NCBI GenBank assembly: GCA_023387715.1
Contig: JAEWHQ010000163.1
Span: forward strand, 1 to 7,791
DNA length: 7,791 nt
Origin: Pseudomonadota bacterium
GTDB lineage: Bacteria > Pseudomonadota > Alphaproteobacteria > Rhizobiales > Rhizobiaceae
Direction of reading: 5' to 3'
Both the position numbers and the translations under genes were made by a program. The notes under the pieces were generated by a model that was not told the origin of the DNA, did not search any database, and saw only the letters and a program-made list of their open reading frames with translations. This document shows, piece after piece, positions 1 to 5,961 of the stretch (its first letter is position 1; each line of letters begins with the position of its first letter).

Positions 1-1440
1 GACAAGACCTATGCCAGCCTTTCCGACGGCACACCGCTTGTAACCGGCGAACAACGCGGCAGCGGCAATTTGATCTTTTTCCATATTGCGCCGGATACCA
101 GCTGGTCTAACCTCTCAATCTCCGGCACATTTGTGGACATGCTGCGCCGCACATTGGCGCTTTCACGGCAAACCGGCGCACCAAGTGGCGCCGGTGATAT
201 AGTCTCATGGCCGCCATTTTTAAGCCTTGCTGCTGATGGCACGCTCATGCCAGCTGCAAGGCAAGCATTGCCATTACAGATCACAGCCGGTGAAACACCA
301 AAAGCCACTTATCAGACACCTGCCGGTTTTTACGGCACACAAGATAATCTTTTTGCGCTCAACCTCTTTAACAAAGATATGAAGCTCAAAGCCCTTGAAA
401 AGCCGGAACTTACTGTGCCGGTTACCGTGAAAGATTATCTCAAACGCACAAGCCTGCCTTTGCGCGGCTTTATGCTGGCAGCCGCAGCACTTTTATTGGC
501 GCTCGACAGTGCGCTCTTGTTATATCTCAGCGGTGTTTTCAATAAACACGGCCGCCACTTGTTAAAAGCACTGATCCTGATTGGGGTGCTGATAAATGTG
601 GCACATTTTACCCCTGTTTCAGAAGCACTTGCTCAGGAACAGGAAGCACAGCAAGAGCCAAAACCCCACGATGACAGCAAGCCCGAAGATGCTGCAATCA
701 TCGCCTCCGTGTCACAAACCCGCCTTGCCTATATTGTCACCGGCAAAGCTGAAACAGACGATATCAGCAAAGCAGGTTTGCGCGGGCTGACTTTCGCCAT
801 TGCCGACCGCACCACGATGGAGCCTGATGACGCCATCGGGCTTGATCCGGAAAAAGACATTATGGCTTTTTACCCGCTGATTTATTGGCCGGTGGAAGCC
901 GATGCACCTATGCCGAGCGAAGAAGCCATTGCACGCGTCAGTGCTTATATGCAGCAAGGCGGCACAGTTTTGTTTGATACTCGCGATCAGCTGACCGCCT
1001 CATCACAATTCGACAATGCAGCTTCAGCCAATAATTTGCGCCTGCGTGCCATTCTCAATCAGATGAATGTACCGGCACTGGAGCCTGTGCCGGAAAACCA
1101 CGTTATCAGCAAAACTTTCTACATTATGCCGGAATTTCCGGGGCGCTTTTCCGGCAGCCCTTTATGGGTTGAGGCTGGCAAAACCGGCAATGAAGACAGT
1201 AACCGTCCGGTCAATGCAGGTGATGGTGTCAGTTCCATTCTCATCACCGCCAATGATTTTGCCGGTGCATGGGCGGTTAACGAACAGGGAGAACCGCTTT
1301 TTCCAACCATTCCCAATGATCCGATGCAGCGCATTTATGCCCTTCGCGGCGGCATCAATATTATGATGTATATGCTGACCGGAAATTATAAATCCGATCA
1401 GGTGCATGTTCCGGCACTCCTCGAACGGTTGGGCAATTAA
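1..1440 (+). CDS. DUF4159 / BatA-like membrane protein, C-terminal part (5' end outside window)
   Basis: The reading frame is open from base 1 and gives 479 residues before TAA, so the true start lies to the left; family members are, from memory, about 900 residues with an N-terminal BatA-type membrane segment. Seen here: the end of an extracytoplasmic region (residues 1 to about 150, including the family-like SGTFVDMLRR near residue 40), a membrane segment at about 154-180, a short basic loop (NKHGRH), a second hydrophobic segment at about 187-204 ending in an ALA-Q sequence (209-212), an acidic Glu/Gln/Pro linker, and the DUF4159 domain from about 234 to the end. Within it, AFYPLIYWPVEADAPMP and GGTVLFDTRDQ are typical family sequences. 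No cysteine occurs in the visible part. The next gene starts 11 bases downstream, so the two are probably co-transcribed. In related genomes this family sits beside MoxR ATPase and DUF58 genes; biochemical function is unknown. Confidence 0.9.
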   Translation, partial: DKTYASLSDGTPLVTGEQRGSGNLIFFHIAPDTSWSNLSISGTFVDMLRRTLALSRQTGAPSGAGDIVSWPPFLSLAADGTLMPAARQALPLQITAGETPKATYQTPAGFYGTQDNLFALNLFNKDMKLKALEKPELTVPVTVKDYLKRTSLPLRGFMLAAAALLLALDSALLLYLSGVFNKHGRHLLKALILIGVLINVAHFTPVSEALAQEQEAQQEPKPHDDSKPEDAAIIASVSQTRLAYIVTGKAETDDISKAGLRGLTFAIADRTTMEPDDAIGLDPEKDIMAFYPLIYWPVEADAPMPSEEAIARVSAYMQQGGTVLFDTRDQLTASSQFDNAASANNLRLRAILNQMNVPALEPVPENHVISKTFYIMPEFPGRFSGSPLWVEAGKTGNEDSNRPVNAGDGVSSILITANDFAGAWAVNEQGEPLFPTIPNDPMQRIYALRGGINIMMYMLTGNYKSDQVHVPALLERLGN

Positions 1441-1451
1441 GCGGTGAACTT

Positions 1452-3536
1452 ATGACCACGATAAATTTTGAACCGCTGTTTGATTATACCAGTCTGGCAC
1501 TCATTTTAGCGCCACTGACTGTGATGGTGCTTATCGGCTTTTATGTCCGCAAGAGAGGCAGTTTTCTGCGGCTGACAGCCCTTGTTGCATTAGGTCTGGC
1601 ACTTACCAATCCGGTGGTGGTCGATGAAACACGCGAGCCTTTAAAAAGCACCGTTGCCGTCATTGTTGACCGCAGCCAAAGTCAGGAATTGGGCAGCCGC
1701 AAACAAGACACCGACGAAGCGCTGACAGCCCTTACCAAACGCTTAGAGGCACTGCCGCAATTTGATGTGCGTGTGGTGCAGGCAGGCGCACCGGACGAGC
1801 AAAATGACGGCAATGAAACCAAATTATTCTCAAGCCTGAGCAATAGTTTGCGCGATGTGCCGCCATCACGCATTGGCGGTGCTATTTTGCTCAGCGATGG
1901 TCAGGTGCATGATATTCCGGCCGATCTGGAAGCACTTGGCTTCAACGCGCCGGTCAATGCGCTGATTAGCGGCCAGCCGGATGAATTTGACCGCCGTATT
2001 GCTTTCAACAAAGCCCCCCGTTTCGGCATCAGCGGCAAACCGCTGCAAATGTCTTTCACGGTGATTGATCAGGGCGACGCATCCGCTCAAAACAATATTG
2101 CCAATGTTAAAATCCGCATCAATGGCGAAGACGTCAGCGAGCAGCAGGCTCGTGTCGGCGAAGAAACCTCACTGACACTGGAACTGCCACATAAAGGCAC
2201 CAACATCATTGAGCTCAGCACCGATGTGCTGGACGGTGAAGTCACCCCTGTCAATAATCAGGCGATTGCGGTGGTGGATGCCATTCGTGAAAATCTGCGG
2301 GTATTGCTCGTTTCCGGCGAACCGCATAATGGCGAACGGACATGGCGCAACTTGCTCAAATCCGACACGGCTGTCGATCTGGTGCATTTTACTATTTTGC
2401 GCCCGCCGGAAAAGCAAGACGGCACACCGATTGAAGAATTGTCACTTATTGCCTTCCCGACGCGCGAGCTTTTTGTCGATAAGGTCAATGATTTCGATCT
2501 GATCATTTTTGACCGCTATCAGCATCTCGATGTGCTGCCACTGCTCTATTATGATTTCATCGCGCAATATGTCGAAAATGGCGGTGCTTTGCTGGTTGCC
2601 GCAGGGCCTGAATATGCCGATTATTCGTCCATTGCCCGCACACCGCTTTATAGTGTTTTGCCAGCCTTGCCGACCGGTAAAGTAACTGAAAAAGCCTTTT
2701 ATCCGCGGTTGACCGATGCCGGAAAACGCCATCCCGTCACCCGTGGCCTTGAAGGCAGCGATCAGGAACCGCCACAATGGAGCCGTTGGTTCCGCACCAT
2801 TGATATTTCCACGCCGCAAGGCGAAGTGGTGATGAGTGGTGCCGATAATAAACCGCTTCTGGTGCTGAGCCGTGTGGGCGAAGGGCGTGTCGGCACATTG
2901 CTCTCCGATCAGGGCTGGCTATGGGCGCGTGGCTTTGAAGGCGGCGGCCCTTATGCGCCGCTCTATCGCCGCATAGCGCATTGGCTGATGCAGGAACCGG
3001 ATCTGGCCGAAGAAGCCCTCACCGCCAAAGGTGATGCGCGCTCGTTAAAAATCACACGCCAGACCATGAATGACAAAACCGACAAAGCCGTGGTCACCAC
3101 CCCATCAGGCAAAGAGGTTGAGCTGGATTTAAAAGAAACCCAGCCCGGCCTGTTTGAAACTGTGCTGAACACCAAAGAAGTCGGTCTTTATCAAATCAAA
3201 AACGGAAATTATGATACGCTTGCCCATGTAGGGCCGGTTGATGCACCGGAATTTACCGACATTATTTCCACCACGAACAAACTTTCGCATTTAGCGCAAT
3301 TGACCGGCGGCGGTGTCCTTCGTCTGCACAGCCAGGCGCAAAGCGCTGTCACTGTTCCAGAAATCACAATTGCCAAAGCAGGCCAAACCTTCACCAGCAA
3401 CAACACGATTACACTGCGTGAAACTGCTGATACGCAATTGAAAAGCATCAATCGTTTGCCACTGTTCTCAGGCTTTTTAAGTCTGGCGGCATTGCTGATG
3501 ATTTTTGCAAGCCTTTGGTATCGTGAAGGCCGATAA
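1452..3536 (+). CDS. Membrane-anchored vWA plus glutamine-amidotransferase-like protein (COG5426-type), function unknown
   Basis: A complete 694-residue protein. Two membrane segments near the N-terminus (about 13-32 and 41-56) flank a basic loop (YVRKRGSFLR). A vWA-like domain follows with a good metal-binding set: DRSQS at 73-77, a likely Thr123 in GNETKLFSSL, and SDG at 148-150. A beta-rich region (about 185-270) leads to a class I glutamine-amidotransferase-like fold (about 283-515; LRVLLVSGE, FDLIIFDRY, GGALLVAAGPE, GEGRVGTLLSDQGWLWARG). A third membrane segment lies at about 669-689, ending in WYREGR. The positive charges place the loop and C-terminus in the cytoplasm and the large middle part in the periplasm. 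There is not one cysteine, so the amidotransferase nucleophile is absent and the fold is probably used for binding. The ATG at 1452 lies 11 bases after the preceding stop, with only a weak GGTGA ahead. It is probably the last gene of a MoxR/DUF58/BatA-like operon. The domain calls are confident; the role is unknown. Confidence 0.88.
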   Translation: MTTINFEPLFDYTSLALILAPLTVMVLIGFYVRKRGSFLRLTALVALGLALTNPVVVDETREPLKSTVAVIVDRSQSQELGSRKQDTDEALTALTKRLEALPQFDVRVVQAGAPDEQNDGNETKLFSSLSNSLRDVPPSRIGGAILLSDGQVHDIPADLEALGFNAPVNALISGQPDEFDRRIAFNKAPRFGISGKPLQMSFTVIDQGDASAQNNIANVKIRINGEDVSEQQARVGEETSLTLELPHKGTNIIELSTDVLDGEVTPVNNQAIAVVDAIRENLRVLLVSGEPHNGERTWRNLLKSDTAVDLVHFTILRPPEKQDGTPIEELSLIAFPTRELFVDKVNDFDLIIFDRYQHLDVLPLLYYDFIAQYVENGGALLVAAGPEYADYSSIARTPLYSVLPALPTGKVTEKAFYPRLTDAGKRHPVTRGLEGSDQEPPQWSRWFRTIDISTPQGEVVMSGADNKPLLVLSRVGEGRVGTLLSDQGWLWARGFEGGGPYAPLYRRIAHWLMQEPDLAEEALTAKGDARSLKITRQTMNDKTDKAVVTTPSGKEVELDLKETQPGLFETVLNTKEVGLYQIKNGNYDTLAHVGPVDAPEFTDIISTTNKLSHLAQLTGGGVLRLHSQAQSAVTVPEITIAKAGQTFTSNNTITLRETADTQLKSINRLPLFSGFLSLAALLMIFASLWYREGR

Positions 3537-3544
3537 GATAAAAA

Positions 3545-3574
3545 ATCAGGCATCCTGTTTACGGGATGCCTGAT
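3545..3574. terminator. Bidirectional hairpin terminator between convergent genes
   Basis: A perfect 11-base inverted repeat (ATCAGGCATCC at 3545-3555, GGATGCCTGAT at 3564-3574) encloses an 8-base loop. It lies 8 bases after the plus-strand membrane gene and 28 bases beyond the end of the minus-strand acetyltransferase gene. Reading the minus strand, the hairpin is followed by a T-rich run (complement of AAGATAAAAA), so it is a good intrinsic terminator for the acetyltransferase. Reading the plus strand, the following bases are only moderately T-rich, so it works less clearly in that direction. Confidence 0.8.
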
Positions 3575-3602
3575 CATCAATTCTGAATTTTAAAAGCTAT
3601 AT

Positions 3603-4139
3603 TTAAGAGGCTTTTTTCAAGAGTGCAGCCGTGTGGTGATGACCGGCATAACGCATGACACCGGAAACATGCTCCATCGCGCCCTCGCGCAATTCACAAG
3701 CCAACAGACGGCGCGGATCGACCGGTGCCGGCATGGTGACAGAGCCGGGCTTGATCATCTTAAAGCCAAAAGGCCCGTAATAAGGCTCGTCCCCTACCAG
3801 CACAATCAGCTTGTCACCAACCGCTTTGGACGCATCCATCGACATTTGCATCAAATGGCGACCAATGCCGCGATTTTTAAACTCTGGTCTGACTGCCAAA
3901 GGCCCAAGCATCACCGCAGGCGTGCTGCCGATTGTAATGCGGGTCAAACGTACCGAAGCAATCACCGTGTCGCCATCCAGCGCCACGAAAGACAAGCCTT
4001 CATCATGCGGGCCGCCTTCACGAATGAAATGCGCAGCTCTGGTAAAACGACCCGGCCCGAAAGCCTCAGCATTGATGTCTTCAATCTGCTGGTTATGCGC
4101 AGCATTTTCCTGCACGTAGGTCAGTTCTGTTTGCTTCAT
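3603..4139 (-). CDS. GNAT family N-acetyltransferase (YhbS-like)
   Basis: This is a predicted acetyl-CoA-dependent N-acetyltransferase of 178 residues from the preferred start. Acetyl-CoA-binding motif A is clear: GPLAVRPEFKNRGIGRHLM, with the R-G-x-G core in NRGIGR. Motif B follows as VLVGDEPYYGPFGF, and AFGPGRFTRAAHFIREGGP near the N-terminus is typical of the YhbS-like (COG3153) group found in Rhizobiales. The substrate cannot be read from the sequence. An in-frame ATG at 4190 would add 17 residues (MPEGQRPLLSLKNANIA) that do not look like part of the fold; neither ATG has a strong Shine-Dalgarno, so the start at 4139 is chosen from family length. The gene is monocistronic, divergent from the reductase gene and convergent with the membrane pair. 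Confidence 0.88.
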   Translation of the reverse strand: MKQTELTYVQENAAHNQQIEDINAEAFGPGRFTRAAHFIREGGPHDEGLSFVALDGDTVIASVRLTRITIGSTPAVMLGPLAVRPEFKNRGIGRHLMQMSMDASKAVGDKLIVLVGDEPYYGPFGFKMIKPGSVTMPAPVDPRRLLACELREGAMEHVSGVMRYAGHHHTAALLKKAS

Positions 4140-4225
4140 GGCAATATTCGCATTCTTAAGAGATAAAAGGGGCCGTTGGCCTTCAGGCATGCAAGTTCGA
4201 CGCTTAAAAAGCGCTCACCAGTCTC

Positions 4226-4253
4226 ATCGTCGGACGAAAAGCATACCTGTCAA
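4226..4253 (-). promoter_or_regulatory. Possible promoter of the acetyltransferase gene
   Basis: On the minus strand a perfect TTGACA (-35 box, 4253-4248) is followed after 16 bases by GACGAT (4231-4226), which matches a TATAAT box at only three positions. It points towards the acetyltransferase and would give a leader of about 80 bases to the ATG at 4139. The -35 box is good and the -10 box poor, so this is only a candidate. Confidence 0.3.
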
Positions 4254-4340
4254 AACACGTCTCCAAAGGGGCATTGATTGCCCGCGAACGATTCCCACCT
4301 AGCACCAATAAATCTTCACGTAAAGTGGTGTTACACTGTG

Positions 4341-4370
4341 TTCACTCATATCATGGCTGTAAATATACAG
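4341..4370 (+). promoter_or_regulatory. Candidate promoter with overlapping palindromic operator for the reductase-globin pair
   Basis: TTCACT (4341-4346) and TATACA (4364-4369) are 17 bases apart and each match the sigma-70 consensus at four of six positions. The -10 box is embedded in a perfect inverted repeat, CTGTA (4357-4361), AATA, TACAG (4366-4370). A dimeric repressor bound there would block the promoter. The palindrome is seen directly; the promoter and the regulator are inference. The leader would be about 70 bases. Confidence 0.35.
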
Positions 4371-4408
4371 TTTGATCGCTATTTATATAAAAAGACAGGA
4401 TCAAAACA

Positions 4409-4422
4409 GGCGTTGAAACGCC
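4409..4422 (+). repeat. Small inverted repeat in the 5' leader of the reductase gene
   Basis: GGCGTT-GA-AACGCC is a perfect 6-base inverted repeat that can fold as a GC-rich stem with a TGAA tetraloop. It lies about 12 bases upstream of the Shine-Dalgarno of the reductase gene, inside the probable leader RNA. It could stabilise the messenger 5' end or be a protein site; no T-run follows it, so it is not a terminator. Confidence 0.4.
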
Positions 4423-4434
4423 CCGTTGCAGATT

Positions 4435-4440
4435 AAGGAA
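4435..4440 (+). promoter_or_regulatory. Ribosome binding site of the reductase gene
   Basis: AAGGAA lies 8 bases ahead of the ATG at 4449, a clear Shine-Dalgarno that supports this start. Confidence 0.75.
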
Positions 4441-4448
4441 ATTGACCC

Positions 4449-5444
4449 ATGGGATTACTTGTTGACGGTAAATGGCATGATGTCTGGTATGACACCGATA
4501 AAACCCAAGGCCGGTTTGAACGCTCCAAATCGCAATTTCGCAATTGGGTGACCAAAGACGGCTCTGCCGGTATCACCGGTCGCGACGGTTTCAAAGCAGA
4601 AGCCGGACGTTATCATCTTTATGTTTCTTATGCTTGTCCCTGGGCACACCGCACATTGATTTTCCGTGCGCTTAAAGGTTTGAGCGACATTATCTCCGTC
4701 TCGGTTGTTGACTATTATATGGGCAAAGATGGCTGGACATTTAAAGGCGAACATGGCGCCACCGGCGACACGCTTTATGGTTCAGAGTTTTTGCACCAGA
4801 TTTATACCCGCGCTGATCCGCAATATTCAGGCCGTGTGACGGTTCCGGTTTTATGGGACAAAAAACTGCAAACCATTGTCTCCAATGAATCGGCAGAAAT
4901 CATCCGTATGCTCAATGTTGCCTTTGATGAATTCGGCAAGAGTGATGTGGATTTTTATCCCGAAGCTTTGCGCAGCGATATTGATGCGCTCAATGATTTT
5001 ATCTATCCGAGCATCAATAATGGTGTTTACCGCGCCGGTTTTGCCACCTCTCAGGAAGCCTATGAAGAGGCCTATAAGGATGTCTTTGCAGCCCTTGATA
5101 CGCTGGAAGCCCGTTTGCAGAATAACCGTTATTTAACAGGTTCAGCCTTAACTGAAGCGGATTGGCGTTTGTTCACCACATTGATCCGTTTTGATCCGGT
5201 CTATGTCGGGCACTTCAAATGTAATTTGCGCCGGATTGAAGATTATCCGGCTCTTTCAAATTACACCCGCGAGCTTTATCAAATGGCGGGAATTGCCGAG
5301 ACGGTCAATATGGAGCATATAAAGGGGCACTATTACACCAGTCATAAAACCATCAACCCGACCGGGGTGGTGCCACTGGGCCCAAAAATTAATTTTGATG
5401 CCCCACATGATCGGGCGCGTTTGAACGCCGACAGATCATATTAA
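4449..5444 (+). CDS. yqjG: Glutathionyl-hydroquinone reductase (YqjG/ECM4-type glutathione transferase)
   Basis: This cytoplasmic enzyme of 331 residues reduces glutathionyl-hydroquinones, releasing the hydroquinone with glutathione as thiol donor. The length equals the bacterial family (about 330). The active-site motif CPWAHR has its cysteine at 63, the same number I recall for E. coli YqjG. The thioredoxin-like half continues with VPVLWD (132-137) and the glutathione-contacting NES (146-148). The helical half carries NNGVYRAGFA (190-199), DWRLFTTLIRFDPVY (238-252), HFKCNLRRIEDYP (255-267) and the C-terminal GHYYTSH and NPTGVVPLGP (293-312), all family hallmarks. Tyr194 and Tyr295 or Tyr296 probably match the substrate-site tyrosines. 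A good Shine-Dalgarno precedes the ATG. The globin gene starts 21 bases after the stop, so they are likely co-transcribed. The symbol is given by homology only; the physiological quinone is unknown. Confidence 0.93.
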   Translation: MGLLVDGKWHDVWYDTDKTQGRFERSKSQFRNWVTKDGSAGITGRDGFKAEAGRYHLYVSYACPWAHRTLIFRALKGLSDIISVSVVDYYMGKDGWTFKGEHGATGDTLYGSEFLHQIYTRADPQYSGRVTVPVLWDKKLQTIVSNESAEIIRMLNVAFDEFGKSDVDFYPEALRSDIDALNDFIYPSINNGVYRAGFATSQEAYEEAYKDVFAALDTLEARLQNNRYLTGSALTEADWRLFTTLIRFDPVYVGHFKCNLRRIEDYPALSNYTRELYQMAGIAETVNMEHIKGHYYTSHKTINPTGVVPLGPKINFDAPHDRARLNADRSY

Positions 5445-5465
5445 GAGCCAAAGGTTAGCGCGGAT

Positions 5466-5882
5466 ATGAATCAACTTATCAACGAAGTTCATCATGCCAT
5501 TGATGAGGCTAGTATTTCCCGTTTGGTACGAGAGTTTTATACCCGCGCGCGTCAGGATGATGAGATCGGTGAGATCTTCAACAGCAATGTAGAAGACTGG
5601 GAGCATCACCTTCAAACGATTACTGATTTCTGGTCATCGATCATTATGAAGACAGGGCGCTATGACGGGCGCCCGCTTCCGCCGCATCTGCGACTTGGCT
5701 TGCAAGAAAAGCACTTCGACCGCTGGCTGCAATTGTTTGAAAAAACAGCGCTGGAAATCTGGCCGGAAGAAGCGGCAAATGTCTTTATCTATCGTGCCAA
5801 GCGCATTGCCGACAGTTTTGAAATGGCGATTTCGACACAAGCCGGTGAATATAAAAGCCCGCGCCATAGCCGTCGGGTGTAG
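5466..5882 (+). CDS. Group III truncated haemoglobin
   Basis: A small haem protein of 138 residues with the two-over-two globin fold, expected to bind oxygen or nitric oxide in the cytoplasm. Compared from memory with Campylobacter jejuni Ctb (127 residues), the key positions align: Tyr25 (B10) in REFYTRAR, DDEIGEIFN for the CD region, His48 (E7) in WEHHLQTITDFW, the proximal His74 (F8) in PLPPHLRL, and Trp87 (G8) in HFDRWLQLFEKT. The Tyr-His-Trp distal pocket is the group III signature. The C-terminal KSPRHSRRV is a short basic tail beyond the globin fold. The ATG at 5466 has an AAGG (5451-5454) 11 bases ahead. It follows the reductase gene at 21 bases and ends before a strong terminator, so the two genes form one transcription unit. 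Group III globins are implicated in nitrosative stress or oxygen handling, but the exact role is unsettled. Confidence 0.93.
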   Translation: MNQLINEVHHAIDEASISRLVREFYTRARQDDEIGEIFNSNVEDWEHHLQTITDFWSSIIMKTGRYDGRPLPPHLRLGLQEKHFDRWLQLFEKTALEIWPEEAANVFIYRAKRIADSFEMAISTQAGEYKSPRHSRRV

Positions 5883-5912
5883 AATATTGGCCTGAACAGG
5901 CACCAAAATAAA

Positions 5913-5948
5913 AAAATCCCTTTGCCATCAATGTGGCAAAGGGATTTT
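5913..5948. terminator. Strong bidirectional intrinsic terminator
   Basis: A perfect 15-base inverted repeat (AAAATCCCTTTGCCA at 5913-5927 and its complement at 5934-5948) encloses the loop TCAATG. T-runs occur on both sides: TTTTCT on the plus strand, and a longer run on the minus strand (complement of AAAATAAAAAAA). It sits between the stops of two convergent genes, the globin (plus) and ornithine cyclodeaminase (minus), and should end transcription from both. Confidence 0.92.
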
Positions 5949-5961
5949 CTGAATCAATTCA

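Larger units (their letters stand above)
4140..4448. other. Divergent intergenic region between acetyltransferase and reductase genes
   Basis: About 309 bases without a convincing gene. It must carry the promoters for both divergent genes. Visible in it: a small inverted repeat CGCTT-AAA-AAGCG at 4201-4213, a TTGACA on the minus strand at 4253-4248, a GTGT-T-ACAC palindrome at 4328-4336, the palindrome CTGTA-AATA-TACAG at 4357-4370, an AT-rich tract at 4381-4393, a hairpin at 4409-4422 and the ribosome binding site of the reductase gene. I found no tRNA-like fold, recognisable riboswitch or small coding frame with a good start. Confidence 0.6.

Noticed and set aside
70..72. TTG as start codon of the first gene
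   Set aside because: The frame is open to base 1 and the upstream residues continue the family sequence, so this is an internal Leu of a gene cut by the window edge.
2442..2819. Minus-strand open frame of 125 codons inside the 694-residue membrane gene
   Set aside because: It is antisense to a confident coding region and has no promoter, ribosome binding site or recognisable motif.
3633..4166. Plus-strand open frame of 177 codons opposite the acetyltransferase
   Set aside because: It lies fully antisense to a clear GNAT gene, has no ribosome binding site, no recognisable domain and a composition rich in Arg, His and Thr typical of a shadow frame.
4201..4213. CGCTT-AAA-AAGCG hairpin as a terminator
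   Set aside because: The stem is only 5 bases, has no T-run on either strand, and lies upstream of both divergent genes, where a terminator is not expected.
4372..4391. TTGATC with TATAAA as the reductase promoter
   Set aside because: The boxes are only 8 bases apart, too close for a sigma-70 promoter, and no suitable -35 box lies 16-18 bases before the AT-rich tract.
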